From an uncultured Pelagibacteraceae bacterium (GTDB lineage Bacteria > Pseudomonadota > Alphaproteobacteria > Pelagibacterales > Pelagibacteraceae), in NCBI GenBank assembly GCA_902592265.1, contig CACJDV010000006.1, positions 1 through 60,883 of the forward strand: 60,883 nt of DNA, in the 5' to 3' direction. The stretch's first letter is position 1, and every line of letters begins with the position of its first letter. Below the pieces are notes generated by a model. The model was not told where the DNA came from and searched no databases. It saw nothing but the letters and a program-made list of their open reading frames with translations. Below are positions 48,374 to 56,987 of the stretch, one piece after another. The translations under genes and the position numbers were made by a program.

Positions 48374-49146
48374 AAACATTTATTCTATGTGGTGGATTTG
48401 GTACACGTTTGGATTATGAGGGTAAGTTAAAAGCAAAACCAATGGTAAAAATTGGATCCAAACCAATTCTAATTTATATTGTTGAAAATTTTGTTTTTCA
48501 GGGTTTTAATGAATTTATATTTTGTCTTGGTCATAAATCTGAAACTATAAAAAATTACTTTTTAAAAGAAAAAAAAAAGTACGTCAAAATTTTGAGTAAA
48601 AATAAAGATAATCTTAAATTTCAGTTTGAAAATAAGCGAATAAAGTTTATTGGAAATTTAGTTTATACAGGGTTAAATACTGGAACTGGGGGTAGAATTA
48701 AAGTTGCATATAAATCTTTAAAACTAAATGAAGATATAATGATGACTTATGGGGATGGTCTCTCAAGTGTAAATATTAAAAATTTAATAAAATTTCACTA
48801 TAAAAATAAATCATCAGTAACACTAACAGCAGTAAAACCTAAACACAGATATGGTATTATCAAATTAAAAAAAAACAATATTGAAAAATTTGATAATGAA
48901 AATAAGAGCATTGATGTTTTTGTTAATGGAGGATTTTTTGTAATAGATAAATCGGCTATACAAAAAATAAAAAATAATAATACATATTGGGAGAAAGAAC
49001 CTTTAAGTTATTATCTGAGAAAAAAAAAGTTATTTGCATTTAAACACAAGGGATTTTGGAAAAGTTTAGATACTATGAAAGATAAAAATGATTTTGATAA
49101 CCTTATTAAACAAAATAAAAAACCATGGATAGTAAAGAGAAATTAA
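48370..49146 (+). CDS. rfbF: Glucose-1-phosphate cytidylyltransferase
   Basis: Makes CDP-glucose from CTP and glucose-1-P, the entry to CDP-3,6-dideoxyhexoses. 258 residues. N-terminal nucleotidyl motif LCGGFGTRL at about 6-14, then KPMVKIGSKPIL, TGLNTGTGGRI and MMTYGDGLS. These are the cytidylyltransferase versions of the family motifs. Followed by rfbG with a 22-nt overlap. Confidence 0.94.
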   Translation: MKTFILCGGFGTRLDYEGKLKAKPMVKIGSKPILIYIVENFVFQGFNEFIFCLGHKSETIKNYFLKEKKKYVKILSKNKDNLKFQFENKRIKFIGNLVYTGLNTGTGGRIKVAYKSLKLNEDIMMTYGDGLSSVNIKNLIKFHYKNKSSVTLTAVKPKHRYGIIKLKKNNIEKFDNENKSIDVFVNGGFFVIDKSAIQKIKNNNTYWEKEPLSYYLRKKKLFAFKHKGFWKSLDTMKDKNDFDNLIKQNKKPWIVKRN

Positions 49147-50198
49147 AAAAGTTTTGGAGAAATAAAAAAGTTTTTATTACTGGTCATACCGGATTTAAAG
49201 GAAGCTGGATGTCAATACTGTTAAACATGTTAGGGGCAAATATTTACGGGTATTCGCTCAAACCAAATAAAAAATCTTTATTTAACCAGGCTAATTGTAA
49301 ATATTTTTTAGAAGAAAATTTTTATGGTAATATTAACAATTTCAATAATTTAAAAAAAAAACTTAAAAAAACAAAGCCCAATATTTTGTTTCATTTAGCA
49401 GCTCAACCTCTAGTAAGTAAATCTTTTAGTGACCCTCTTGAAACATTTCAGACTAATATTATCGGTACTGCTAACGTATTAAATGCGATAAGAAATATAC
49501 CTTCTCTAAAATCTATTGTAATTATTACCACTGATAAAGTTTACAAAATTAAAAATTCTAATCGAAATTATAAAGAATTTAATGAATTGGGAGGTAAAGA
49601 TCCTTACAGTGTTTCAAAAGTTTGTGCTGAACACTTAACAATTTCTTTTATTGAGTCTTTCTATAAAAATAAAAATATTAGAAATAAAATTTCAACAGCT
49701 AGATCTGGGAATGTTATTGGTGGTGGAGATTATTCAAAAAATAGACTGCTACCAGACATAATAAACTCTATAAATAATAAAAAAAAGATGATAATTCGAA
49801 ATCCTAATAGTGTCAGACCATGGCAACACGTTATAGAACCAACTTTAGGATATTTGAAGTTAGCAGAATTACAATACAAGAAAAAGCGATTGCATAAGGA
49901 TCAGAATTGGAATTTTGGACCTAATAAAAAAAGCTTTGTAAAAGTAATTGATATTTTGAAAATTGTAAAAAAAAGATACAAAGTAAAAATTAAAATCAAA
50001 AAAAACAAAGATTTTTTTGAGACAAATATTTTGAAATTAGACAACAATAAAGCTAAAAAAAATTTGAACTGGCGTCCTAATTGGAATTTGCAGAAAAGTA
50101 TAGATAGTGTTATGGGGTGGAATGATGAGTTTAGAAAAAATAAAAATGCCAAAAAAATTAGTGAACATCAAATAAATAATTATTTTAATAAAAAATGA
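49125..50198 (+). CDS. rfbG: CDP-glucose 4,6-dehydratase
   Basis: Forms CDP-4-keto-6-deoxyglucose. 357 residues, an extended short-chain dehydrogenase. The NAD motif VFITGHTGFKGSWMS at 16-30 is diagnostic for this enzyme; ITTDKVYK and the YSVSK catalytic Y-x3-K follow, then RSGNVIGGGDY and RPWQHVIEP. Coupled to rfbF and to the next gene by overlaps of 22 and 4 nt. Confidence 0.95.
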   Translation: MDSKEKLKKFWRNKKVFITGHTGFKGSWMSILLNMLGANIYGYSLKPNKKSLFNQANCKYFLEENFYGNINNFNNLKKKLKKTKPNILFHLAAQPLVSKSFSDPLETFQTNIIGTANVLNAIRNIPSLKSIVIITTDKVYKIKNSNRNYKEFNELGGKDPYSVSKVCAEHLTISFIESFYKNKNIRNKISTARSGNVIGGGDYSKNRLLPDIINSINNKKKMIIRNPNSVRPWQHVIEPTLGYLKLAELQYKKKRLHKDQNWNFGPNKKSFVKVIDILKIVKKRYKVKIKIKKNKDFFETNILKLDNNKAKKNLNWRPNWNLQKSIDSVMGWNDEFRKNKNAKKISEHQINNYFNKK

Positions 50199-51382
50199 AA
50201 ATAACATACGGAAAAAACGTTTACGGCAAAGAAGAAATTAAAGCTGTTTTAAACCAATTAGGAAAAACAACACAAATGGGCAAGTCTGTAACTAATTTTG
50301 AAAGTAAAATTGCTAAACTATTTTCAAAGAAATACGGGGTTATGGTAAACTCTGGATCTTCAGCACTTACTCTGGCTACAAATGTTTTAAATTTAAAAAA
50401 AGGTGATGAAGTAATAACTCCATGTTTAAATTTTGGGACAGCCGTGTCTTCTATAATGTTATCAGGAGCCCAGCCAATTTTAGCTGATATAGATATTGAT
50501 ACATTGCAAATTAATATCAATGAGTTTCAAAAAAAAATAACAAAAAAAACTAAGGTAATAATGGTTCCAAATTTAATTGGTAATATTCCTAATTGGAAAA
50601 AAATAAAGCAAATAGCTAATAGATACAATTTAAAGATAATTGAAGATTCTGCTGACACGCTAGGTGCAACAATAGATAAAAAACCAACTGGAATTTATAG
50701 CGACATATCAATAACTAGCTTCTACGGATCTCATATAATCAGTTGTGCAGGAAATGGTGGAATGTTTATGACAAATGACAAAAAACTTTACGAAAAAGCA
50801 AAAGTTTTAAGGAGTTGGGGAAGAATGTCTACACTTATAAAAGACTCAGAGAATATTAATAAAAGATTAAATATTAAATTAAGTGGCATTGAATATGATA
50901 AAAAATTTGTTTTTTCGGAAGTTGGGTATAATTTTGAACCCTCTGAAATAGGTGCATCTTTTGGTCTTATTCAATTACAGAAATTTAAAAAATTTAATAA
51001 AATTAGAAATTATAATTTTAATCTTCATCTAAATTTTTTTAATAAACACAAAGAATTTTTCATAGTTCCAAAAATTAATAAAAATGTAAAAACTAATTTT
51101 TTAGCTTACCCAATAATAATTAGAAAAAATAAAAATTTTGATAGAAAAAAACTACAAATTTATTTAGAGAAATATAATATTCAAACTAGACCAATTTTTT
51201 CTGGTAACATATTAAGACACCCAGCATTTAAAATAATTATTAATAATAAGAATAAACTTCGATCATTTAAAAATGCTGACTACATTATGAAATATGGAAT
51301 CTTAATTGGATGTCATCAAGGTTTAAATTATAAAAAAATAAAATATATCCACACAAAAATTTTGAATTTAATTAATAAATGA
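50195..51382 (+). CDS. rfbH: CDP-4-keto-6-deoxyglucose 3-dehydratase-like (RfbH/ColD type)
   Basis: PLP/PMP enzyme of the DegT fold predicted to remove the 3-hydroxyl from CDP-4-keto-6-deoxyglucose. 395 residues. The Schiff-base lysine is replaced by H180 (SFYGSHIIS), the hallmark of the deoxygenating enzymes E1 (RfbH/AscC) and ColD. Only three cysteines exist (77, 184, 373); the E1 [2Fe-2S] ligands expected after RSWGR (206-210) are missing, so it may work without the E3 reductase, as ColD does. No E3 gene is seen in the window. Confidence 0.82.
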   Translation: MKITYGKNVYGKEEIKAVLNQLGKTTQMGKSVTNFESKIAKLFSKKYGVMVNSGSSALTLATNVLNLKKGDEVITPCLNFGTAVSSIMLSGAQPILADIDIDTLQININEFQKKITKKTKVIMVPNLIGNIPNWKKIKQIANRYNLKIIEDSADTLGATIDKKPTGIYSDISITSFYGSHIISCAGNGGMFMTNDKKLYEKAKVLRSWGRMSTLIKDSENINKRLNIKLSGIEYDKKFVFSEVGYNFEPSEIGASFGLIQLQKFKKFNKIRNYNFNLHLNFFNKHKEFFIVPKINKNVKTNFLAYPIIIRKNKNFDRKKLQIYLEKYNIQTRPIFSGNILRHPAFKIIINNKNKLRSFKNADYIMKYGILIGCHQGLNYKKIKYIHTKILNLINK

Positions 51383-53139
51383 AAAAAAAAAACCAAATAA
51401 TGTTGTCTGATTATGTTTTAAGTTTTTTAAGAAATAAAAATGTTAAACATGTCCCCTTGTTAATTGGAGGTGCGATTTCATTTATGGTTGATGCATTCTC
51501 AAGAAATAAGAAAATTAAATACATAGCTGTTGCAAATGAACAGTCGGCTGCGATGATTGCTGACGCCTACTCAAGATCAGGAGCAGGATATTCATGCACA
51601 ATGGCAACATCTGGTCCGGGCGCAACTAATCTTCTTACTGGAATTGCTTGCTCATATTTTGACTCGATACCTTCGATGCATATTTGCGGCCAAGTTAACA
51701 CATATGAGCAACAAGGATTTCACAAGAGCACGAAAAAAGTAAGGCAAGTAGGTTTTCAAGAGACTGATATTGTTAATATGGCAAAACCAATTACAAAGTT
51801 TTCATATAAATTAAATAGACCTGAGGAAATTAAATACATTCTAGAAAAAGCCTATTATATTTCAACAACAGGTCGACCTGGTCCTGTATTAATTGATATA
51901 CCTATGAATTTTCAAAAAATGTTAATTAATCCAAAAAAACTTAGATCGTTCAATCAACCAAAAAATAAATTATTACACTTAGAAAATAAGATTAGAAAAT
52001 TTAAATCCTTTCTCCAAAAATCAAAAAAACCAGTGATTATATTGGGTGGAGGCATCAAGTGTAGTAACTCTCAAAATCAACTTAATATTTTTCTAAAAAA
52101 AACTCAAATTCCAATAGTTGCTACGTGGAGTGGTGTCGATTTAATTGATCATAAAGATTATAGGTATGTAGGTAATATCGGGGTATACGGCAACAGATCT
52201 GCTAACATCGTTGTACAAAATGCAGATTTAATTTTATCTCTAGGATCTAGACTTGATACAAGAGTAACTGGTGGTAAACCAGAAACCTTTGCTAAAAATG
52301 CAAAAAAAATTATTATTGATATTGACAACTACGAATTATCAAAACAAAGAGGCTTAAAAGTAGACCTTAAGTTAAATTATAATTTAAATGATTTGCTAAA
52401 AGAGCTTAATAAATACAATATAAAAATAACACGAAATGATTGGTTAAAAAAATCAATGAACTTAAATCATTTATTTAAATTTCCAGAATTTAAGAAAAAA
52501 TTAAGTAAAAGAGTTAATCCCTACCTATTTGTGAATGAATTATCTAATGTGCTTAATAAAAATAGCATAATCATTGGTGATACTGGATCTCATTTAACAT
52601 GGTTAATGCAAGACTTTAAAATAAAATATGGTCAAATAATGTTTTCTGCTTTTGGAAATTCCCCAATGGGCTATGCACTTCCAGCAAGTATAGGAGCGCA
52701 AATAATTAATAAAAAAAAGAAAGTCATCGCCTTTAACGGAGATGGTAGTATTCAATTAAATATACAAGAACTTCAAACACTCAGTAAGTTAAATTTACCA
52801 ATTAAAATCATTATTATGAACAATCATGGTTATGGAATAATTCAACAATTTCAGGACTTGTATCTCAACAAAAGACATGAAGCCTCAAATCGTGTTGTTT
52901 CCAATCCAAATTTTAAATTTTTAAGTAAAGCTTTCAAAATTAATTACAATTTCATTAAAAAAAATAATGATATAAAAAAAATAAAAAAAATAATTAACTC
53001 TAATAAAGCAGAGATAATTGAGGTAGATATTGAAGATAAAGAAAAAATTATTCCTAAATTAGAATTTGGAAAACCCATAGACAATCTTTCTCCACAAATA
53101 AATTTAAATTCGATAAAAAATTACTTATCTACAAGTTAG
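51379..53139 (+). CDS. ThDP-dependent acetolactate synthase-like enzyme (YerE-like)
   Basis: 586 residues with the three-domain ThDP layout: PYR domain with the activating glutamate E54 (VANEQSAAMIADAY), central Rossmann domain (about 200-340) with LGGGIKCS and LSLGSRLDTR, and PP domain with NGDGSIQLNIQEL (GDG at 454-456) and the closing NN at 481-482. Between a CDP-sugar 3-deoxygenase and a reductase, it fits YerE, which adds a pyruvate-derived two-carbon unit to C4 of CDP-3,6-dideoxy-4-ketoglucose in Yersinia yersiniose synthesis. Catabolic or anabolic acetolactate synthase is less likely here since no ilvN/C genes adjoin. Confidence 0.8.
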   Translation: MKKKNQIMLSDYVLSFLRNKNVKHVPLLIGGAISFMVDAFSRNKKIKYIAVANEQSAAMIADAYSRSGAGYSCTMATSGPGATNLLTGIACSYFDSIPSMHICGQVNTYEQQGFHKSTKKVRQVGFQETDIVNMAKPITKFSYKLNRPEEIKYILEKAYYISTTGRPGPVLIDIPMNFQKMLINPKKLRSFNQPKNKLLHLENKIRKFKSFLQKSKKPVIILGGGIKCSNSQNQLNIFLKKTQIPIVATWSGVDLIDHKDYRYVGNIGVYGNRSANIVVQNADLILSLGSRLDTRVTGGKPETFAKNAKKIIIDIDNYELSKQRGLKVDLKLNYNLNDLLKELNKYNIKITRNDWLKKSMNLNHLFKFPEFKKKLSKRVNPYLFVNELSNVLNKNSIIIGDTGSHLTWLMQDFKIKYGQIMFSAFGNSPMGYALPASIGAQIINKKKKVIAFNGDGSIQLNIQELQTLSKLNLPIKIIIMNNHGYGIIQQFQDLYLNKRHEASNRVVSNPNFKFLSKAFKINYNFIKKNNDIKKIKKIINSNKAEIIEVDIEDKEKIIPKLEFGKPIDNLSPQINLNSIKNYLSTS

Positions 53140-53146
53140 GAAAATC

Positions 53147-53977
53147 TTGAAAAAAATAATAATTGTTGGTAGTTCGGGTTTTGTTGGAAGAAGTTTAAAT
53201 AATTTTTTAAATAAAAAAAATTATAAAATAATTAACTTTTCGAGATCAAACAAAAAAGATATTCTTAAAGTAAAAAAGTTACCAAAATCTAATTATATTA
53301 TTTATTGTGTTAAAACTAATGATATTAAAAAAAGCTTACATTTATTTAAACATTTTGAGAATTTACTAAAAAATTACTCTAAAAGAATAAAAATTTTATT
53401 TTTTAGTTCAGGATCAGTTTATGGCCCAAGATTTCAAATAAAAAAATTTAAAGAAACCGACAAAGTTTCATTAAAAAAAATAAATAATTTTAATAATTAT
53501 AAAAAAAATTATGCTAAAGAAAAAATTTATCTTGAAAAAGAATTTATAAAATTATCGAAGGAGGGATTTAAAGTGTCGATTGTGAGAGGCTTTGCTTTTT
53601 ATGGAAAATATATATTAAAATACAATTACTTAATTTCTGAAATTATTAAAGCAATTAAAACTAAAAGAAAACTATCAATCCAGAATAAAACTTTTAGAAG
53701 TTATATGCATGCGAATGATATGTGTAGATGGTTATTAAAAATTGTTAAAAATTCATCAATAAAATGCCCTATTTATAATCTTGGATCAGATAAAAAAATT
53801 GATTTATACAAATTAATTAAATTTTTAAATAAAAAATATAAATCTAAAATATTTATTAAAAATAAAGAAAATAAAAAAGTTGATTTTTATATTCCCTCTA
53901 TAAATTTGGCTAAAAGTCGACTAAAATTAAAAAATACAATAAAATTTGAAAATGCTATAAATTCCTTAATAAAATAA
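53147..53977 (+). CDS. SDR epimerase/reductase (YerF-like)
   Basis: 276 residues, extended SDR. NAD(P) motif IVGSSGFVGRS at the N-terminus; catalytic Y-x3-K in NYAKEK. Starts with TTG at 53147; an AGG overlapping the preceding stop codon (53138-53140) serves as SD. In the yersiniose pathway YerF reduces the carbonyl left by YerE; position right after the YerE-like gene suggests that role. Sequence alone would also permit an epimerase. Confidence 0.75.
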   Translation: MKKIIIVGSSGFVGRSLNNFLNKKNYKIINFSRSNKKDILKVKKLPKSNYIIYCVKTNDIKKSLHLFKHFENLLKNYSKRIKILFFSSGSVYGPRFQIKKFKETDKVSLKKINNFNNYKKNYAKEKIYLEKEFIKLSKEGFKVSIVRGFAFYGKYILKYNYLISEIIKAIKTKRKLSIQNKTFRSYMHANDMCRWLLKIVKNSSIKCPIYNLGSDKKIDLYKLIKFLNKKYKSKIFIKNKENKKVDFYIPSINLAKSRLKLKNTIKFENAINSLIK

Positions 53978-53978
53978 T

Positions 53979-54905
53979 ATGAAAATTTCTGTTGTTACAC
54001 CTACTTATAATGAATTTGATAATATTGGTAAAATATATGATGAAATAAAAAAGAAATTTAAAGAAATTAATTGTGAATATGAGCATTTAATTATTGATAA
54101 TAACTCCTCTGATGGAACTATAAATAAAATTAAAGAATTAGCACTAAAAGATAAAAATCTTAAAATCATTATTAATTCAAAAAATTATGGTCATATTAGA
54201 TCTCCATTTTACGCTTTATTACAGTGTAATTCTGATGCAACAATATTAATGGCAGCAGATTTTCAAGATCCTATAGATTTAATACCGCAATACATTGAGG
54301 AGTGGAAGAATGGAAATAAAATAGTCCTTGGTGAAAAAATATCATCTGAAGAAAATAAAATAAAATATAATATAAGAACTCTATTTTATAATTTTCTAAA
54401 TAAAATTTCGGAATTTGAATTACCCAAAAACACTACAGGCTCAGGAATCTTCGATAAAACTGTCATAGAAAAACTAAAAAAAATTAATGATCCTTATCCT
54501 TATTTTAGGGGATTGATTACTGAATTAGGTGAAGATATTAAAACACTCAAATTTAAACAGCCTTTAAGGAAAGCAGGAAAAACAAAAAATAATATACTCA
54601 CCTTGTATGATATTGGAATGCTGGGAATAATAAAACATTCAAGAAAACCTTTGAGATTTATGGTTTTGCTTGGTTTCATTCTCAGCGCAGTTAGCTTCTT
54701 TATTGGAATATTTTATTTGATTTATAAATTGATCTATTGGGAGTCTTTTGATCTAGGAATCGCCCCTTTAGTGATTGGAATATTTATATTAAGCTCAATT
54801 CAAATCACTTTGTTGGGCCTTGTTGGTGAATACATAGGAATAATTTTATTACATCAAAGGAACATTCCTTTAGTACATGAAAAAGAGCGAATAAACTTTG
54901 AATAA
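53979..54905 (+). CDS. GtrB/ArnC-like polyprenyl-phosphate glycosyltransferase
   Basis: 308 residues: N-terminal GT2 domain (VVTPTYNEFDNIGK, IIDNNSSDGT, metal motif in AADFQDP) and two C-terminal membrane helices (about 226-250 and 262-286) ending in GLVGEYIGIILL. This architecture is that of GtrB, ArnC and DPM1, which transfer a sugar from a nucleotide to undecaprenyl phosphate. As last gene of the branched-sugar operon it is the natural acceptor enzyme for the CDP-sugar made upstream. A weak inverted repeat follows the stop. Confidence 0.88.
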   Translation: MKISVVTPTYNEFDNIGKIYDEIKKKFKEINCEYEHLIIDNNSSDGTINKIKELALKDKNLKIIINSKNYGHIRSPFYALLQCNSDATILMAADFQDPIDLIPQYIEEWKNGNKIVLGEKISSEENKIKYNIRTLFYNFLNKISEFELPKNTTGSGIFDKTVIEKLKKINDPYPYFRGLITELGEDIKTLKFKQPLRKAGKTKNNILTLYDIGMLGIIKHSRKPLRFMVLLGFILSAVSFFIGIFYLIYKLIYWESFDLGIAPLVIGIFILSSIQITLLGLVGEYIGIILLHQRNIPLVHEKERINFE

Positions 54906-54929
54906 AGTTTATAAATTTAAATTTAAACT

Positions 54930-55892
54930 TTAAACAATCTTTTCAATCTTGTTTTTTTTATACCAAGTTAATGTATTATCAAGAGCAATCTCAAATTTTG
55001 TAAAACTAAAATTTCCAACAGACTTTTTTAATTTAGAATTATTTCCATGTGTTTTAATAATATCCGCTTTTTGTAAAGATCTCATAATAATTTTCGGTTT
55101 ATAAATTTTTTTTGAATAATGTTTAATTGTTCGTGTAATATTTATTGGTTTACCAGAACAAACATTTAAAATTTCGTGTTTTTTTCTTAAGTTTACTTTT
55201 TGTAATTTTAATAAAATTTGAATTAAATCTTTTATATATGTGAAGTCTCTAACATGATTACCACGATTATTTAAATAAAAAGGTTTTTTTTTAAAAGAAC
55301 TAGTTAAGAATTTAGTAACAAACATATCTGGCCTACCCCACTCACCAAAAATTGTAAAAAATCTTAAACCTATCATATTTATATTATATAAATTTGAATA
55401 ATTTTCAGCTAATTCTTCGTTAAATTTTTTAGTTATACCGTATATATTTTTTGGTTTTATCAACTGGTTTTCAGATAACGGAAACTTTCTGCTCTCACCA
55501 TATACAGAGCTTGACGAGGCGTAAATAAATTTTTTTAGTTTAATGTTTTTTATAGACTCTACTAAATTACAAAAACCAATTAAATTTGATTTTATATATT
55601 TTTGAGGATTTATTAATGAATATCTAACACCAGCTTGAGCAGCAAAATGAAAGATGATATCAATTTTTTTTTTTGCTAAACTTTTTTTTAGTAATAATTC
55701 ATTGGTAATATCTATCTTCAAAAATTTAAAATTTTTAAACTTTTTAAGAGCCGAAACTCTCTTTTTCTTGAGTTTTATTGAGTAATAATTATCATAATTG
55801 TCTATACCTAAAACAAAATTATTTTTTTCCAAAAGAGCTTTAGCCAAGTTAAATCCAATAAAACCTGCACATCCTGTTATTAAAATTTTCAT
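54930..55892 (-). CDS. UDP-uronate/UDP-sugar 4-epimerase (SDR)
   Basis: 320-residue extended SDR. N-terminal ITGCAGFIGFNLA, the block FHFAAQAGVRYSL that marks UDP-glucuronate 4-epimerases, YASSSSVYGES, and Y-x3-K in YGITK. It follows the GT4 gene with a 9-nt gap on the minus strand and converges with the GtrB-like gene. Substrate could be UDP-GlcA or UDP-GlcNAcA given the dehydrogenase at 56988. Confidence 0.83.
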   Translation of the reverse strand: MKILITGCAGFIGFNLAKALLEKNNFVLGIDNYDNYYSIKLKKKRVSALKKFKNFKFLKIDITNELLLKKSLAKKKIDIIFHFAAQAGVRYSLINPQKYIKSNLIGFCNLVESIKNIKLKKFIYASSSSVYGESRKFPLSENQLIKPKNIYGITKKFNEELAENYSNLYNINMIGLRFFTIFGEWGRPDMFVTKFLTSSFKKKPFYLNNRGNHVRDFTYIKDLIQILLKLQKVNLRKKHEILNVCSGKPINITRTIKHYSKKIYKPKIIMRSLQKADIIKTHGNNSKLKKSVGNFSFTKFEIALDNTLTWYKKNKIEKIV

Positions 55893-55901
55893 AGTTTATC
55901 T

Positions 55902-56984
55902 TTAGTTTAAAATCATTTTATTTACGCGTATCTTCCATGTATTATTCACTGCAGTCTTATACGCATTCAAACAAATTTTTTTTGACAATTTTTTATTTCT
56001 TAAGATATTTTTTATAGCGTTGTTCCACTGATGTACATTATTATTCTCAACAATCAAAGAATTAATCTTATCTTTTAATATTTCTCTGATTCCAGGTAAG
56101 TTTGATGAAATAATTATTTTGCCTGATGCTAGATAGTCAAACATTTTTAATGGTGAACAATATAATGCTGTATTTAAATTTTGAGAATTTATTTGAACAT
56201 TCTTTTGATATGGCATCAATAATATATCAAATTTAGATAATATTGATGGTATCTTTGAATAAGGCACGTGTTTCCAAATTTTAACATTCGGAGTAAGTTT
56301 TGAGAAACGTTTGAACTTATCAACTTGCCCAATTAAATAGAAATTTAAATTAGGATTTTTTCTCGCTAATTGTATTATTAATTCAATTCCTCTTCCTTTA
56401 TAAAAGCTACCAACATATCCTACATTTTTGGGTTTATTTCTTATTTTTGTTTTATCAAAATTCCTTATATCTACGGCATCATGTAAAACTAGTTTTTTAT
56501 TTGTTGAAAATTTTTTTGACAACTCACATGAAATAAAAATTACTTTCTCAACATAATTTGAATTTAAAAAATTTAAATTAACGAGTAAAAATTTTGTAAG
56601 GCCTCTTAATTCATTATGAATTTCGACTTTATGATAAATTTTATATAAACTCAAAAAAAAACTTGTAATTAAGCTTCTTGTAACAATAAAGTTTTTTTTT
56701 TCATTTTTAAGGTAATTTGCTACACGGTAGCCAAATAGTAATCTTTTAATAAAATTAATATTTACCTGATATGAAAAAAAATTTTTAATTTTAAACGATT
56801 TTTTTCCTATCAAAATGTAATCTTTTTTAATTTTTTTATATGTAAGGTTATTCTTTGAATGAAATAAAATTAATTCAGTAGAAGAAAACTTATTTGCTAG
56901 CTCATTACACATTTTAATAACATGTGTTGAATAAGCACTTTTATTAGGTAAGAAAATTTCAGCAATATAATAGGATTTTTTCAC
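55902..56984 (-). CDS. Family 4 glycosyltransferase
   Basis: 360-residue GT-B enzyme. Contains VGYVGSFYKGRGIELII and the C-terminal SPLKMFDYLASGKIIISSNLP block, where the usual E-x7-E is replaced by the K-MFDYLA version common in this subfamily. Three bases separate it from the nucleotide-sugar dehydrogenase. Probably transfers the uronic sugar made by its neighbours. Confidence 0.87.
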   Translation of the reverse strand: MKKSYYIAEIFLPNKSAYSTHVIKMCNELANKFSSTELILFHSKNNLTYKKIKKDYILIGKKSFKIKNFFSYQVNINFIKRLLFGYRVANYLKNEKKNFIVTRSLITSFFLSLYKIYHKVEIHNELRGLTKFLLVNLNFLNSNYVEKVIFISCELSKKFSTNKKLVLHDAVDIRNFDKTKIRNKPKNVGYVGSFYKGRGIELIIQLARKNPNLNFYLIGQVDKFKRFSKLTPNVKIWKHVPYSKIPSILSKFDILLMPYQKNVQINSQNLNTALYCSPLKMFDYLASGKIIISSNLPGIREILKDKINSLIVENNNVHQWNNAIKNILRNKKLSKKICLNAYKTAVNNTWKIRVNKMILN

Positions 56985-56987
56985 TTG

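Noticed and set aside
54903-54932. Nine-bp AT-only inverted repeat between the convergent GtrB-like and epimerase genes
   Set aside because: Pairs perfectly but contains one G-C pair, and neither strand has a T-run after it. Such repeats are expected by chance in DNA this AT-rich.
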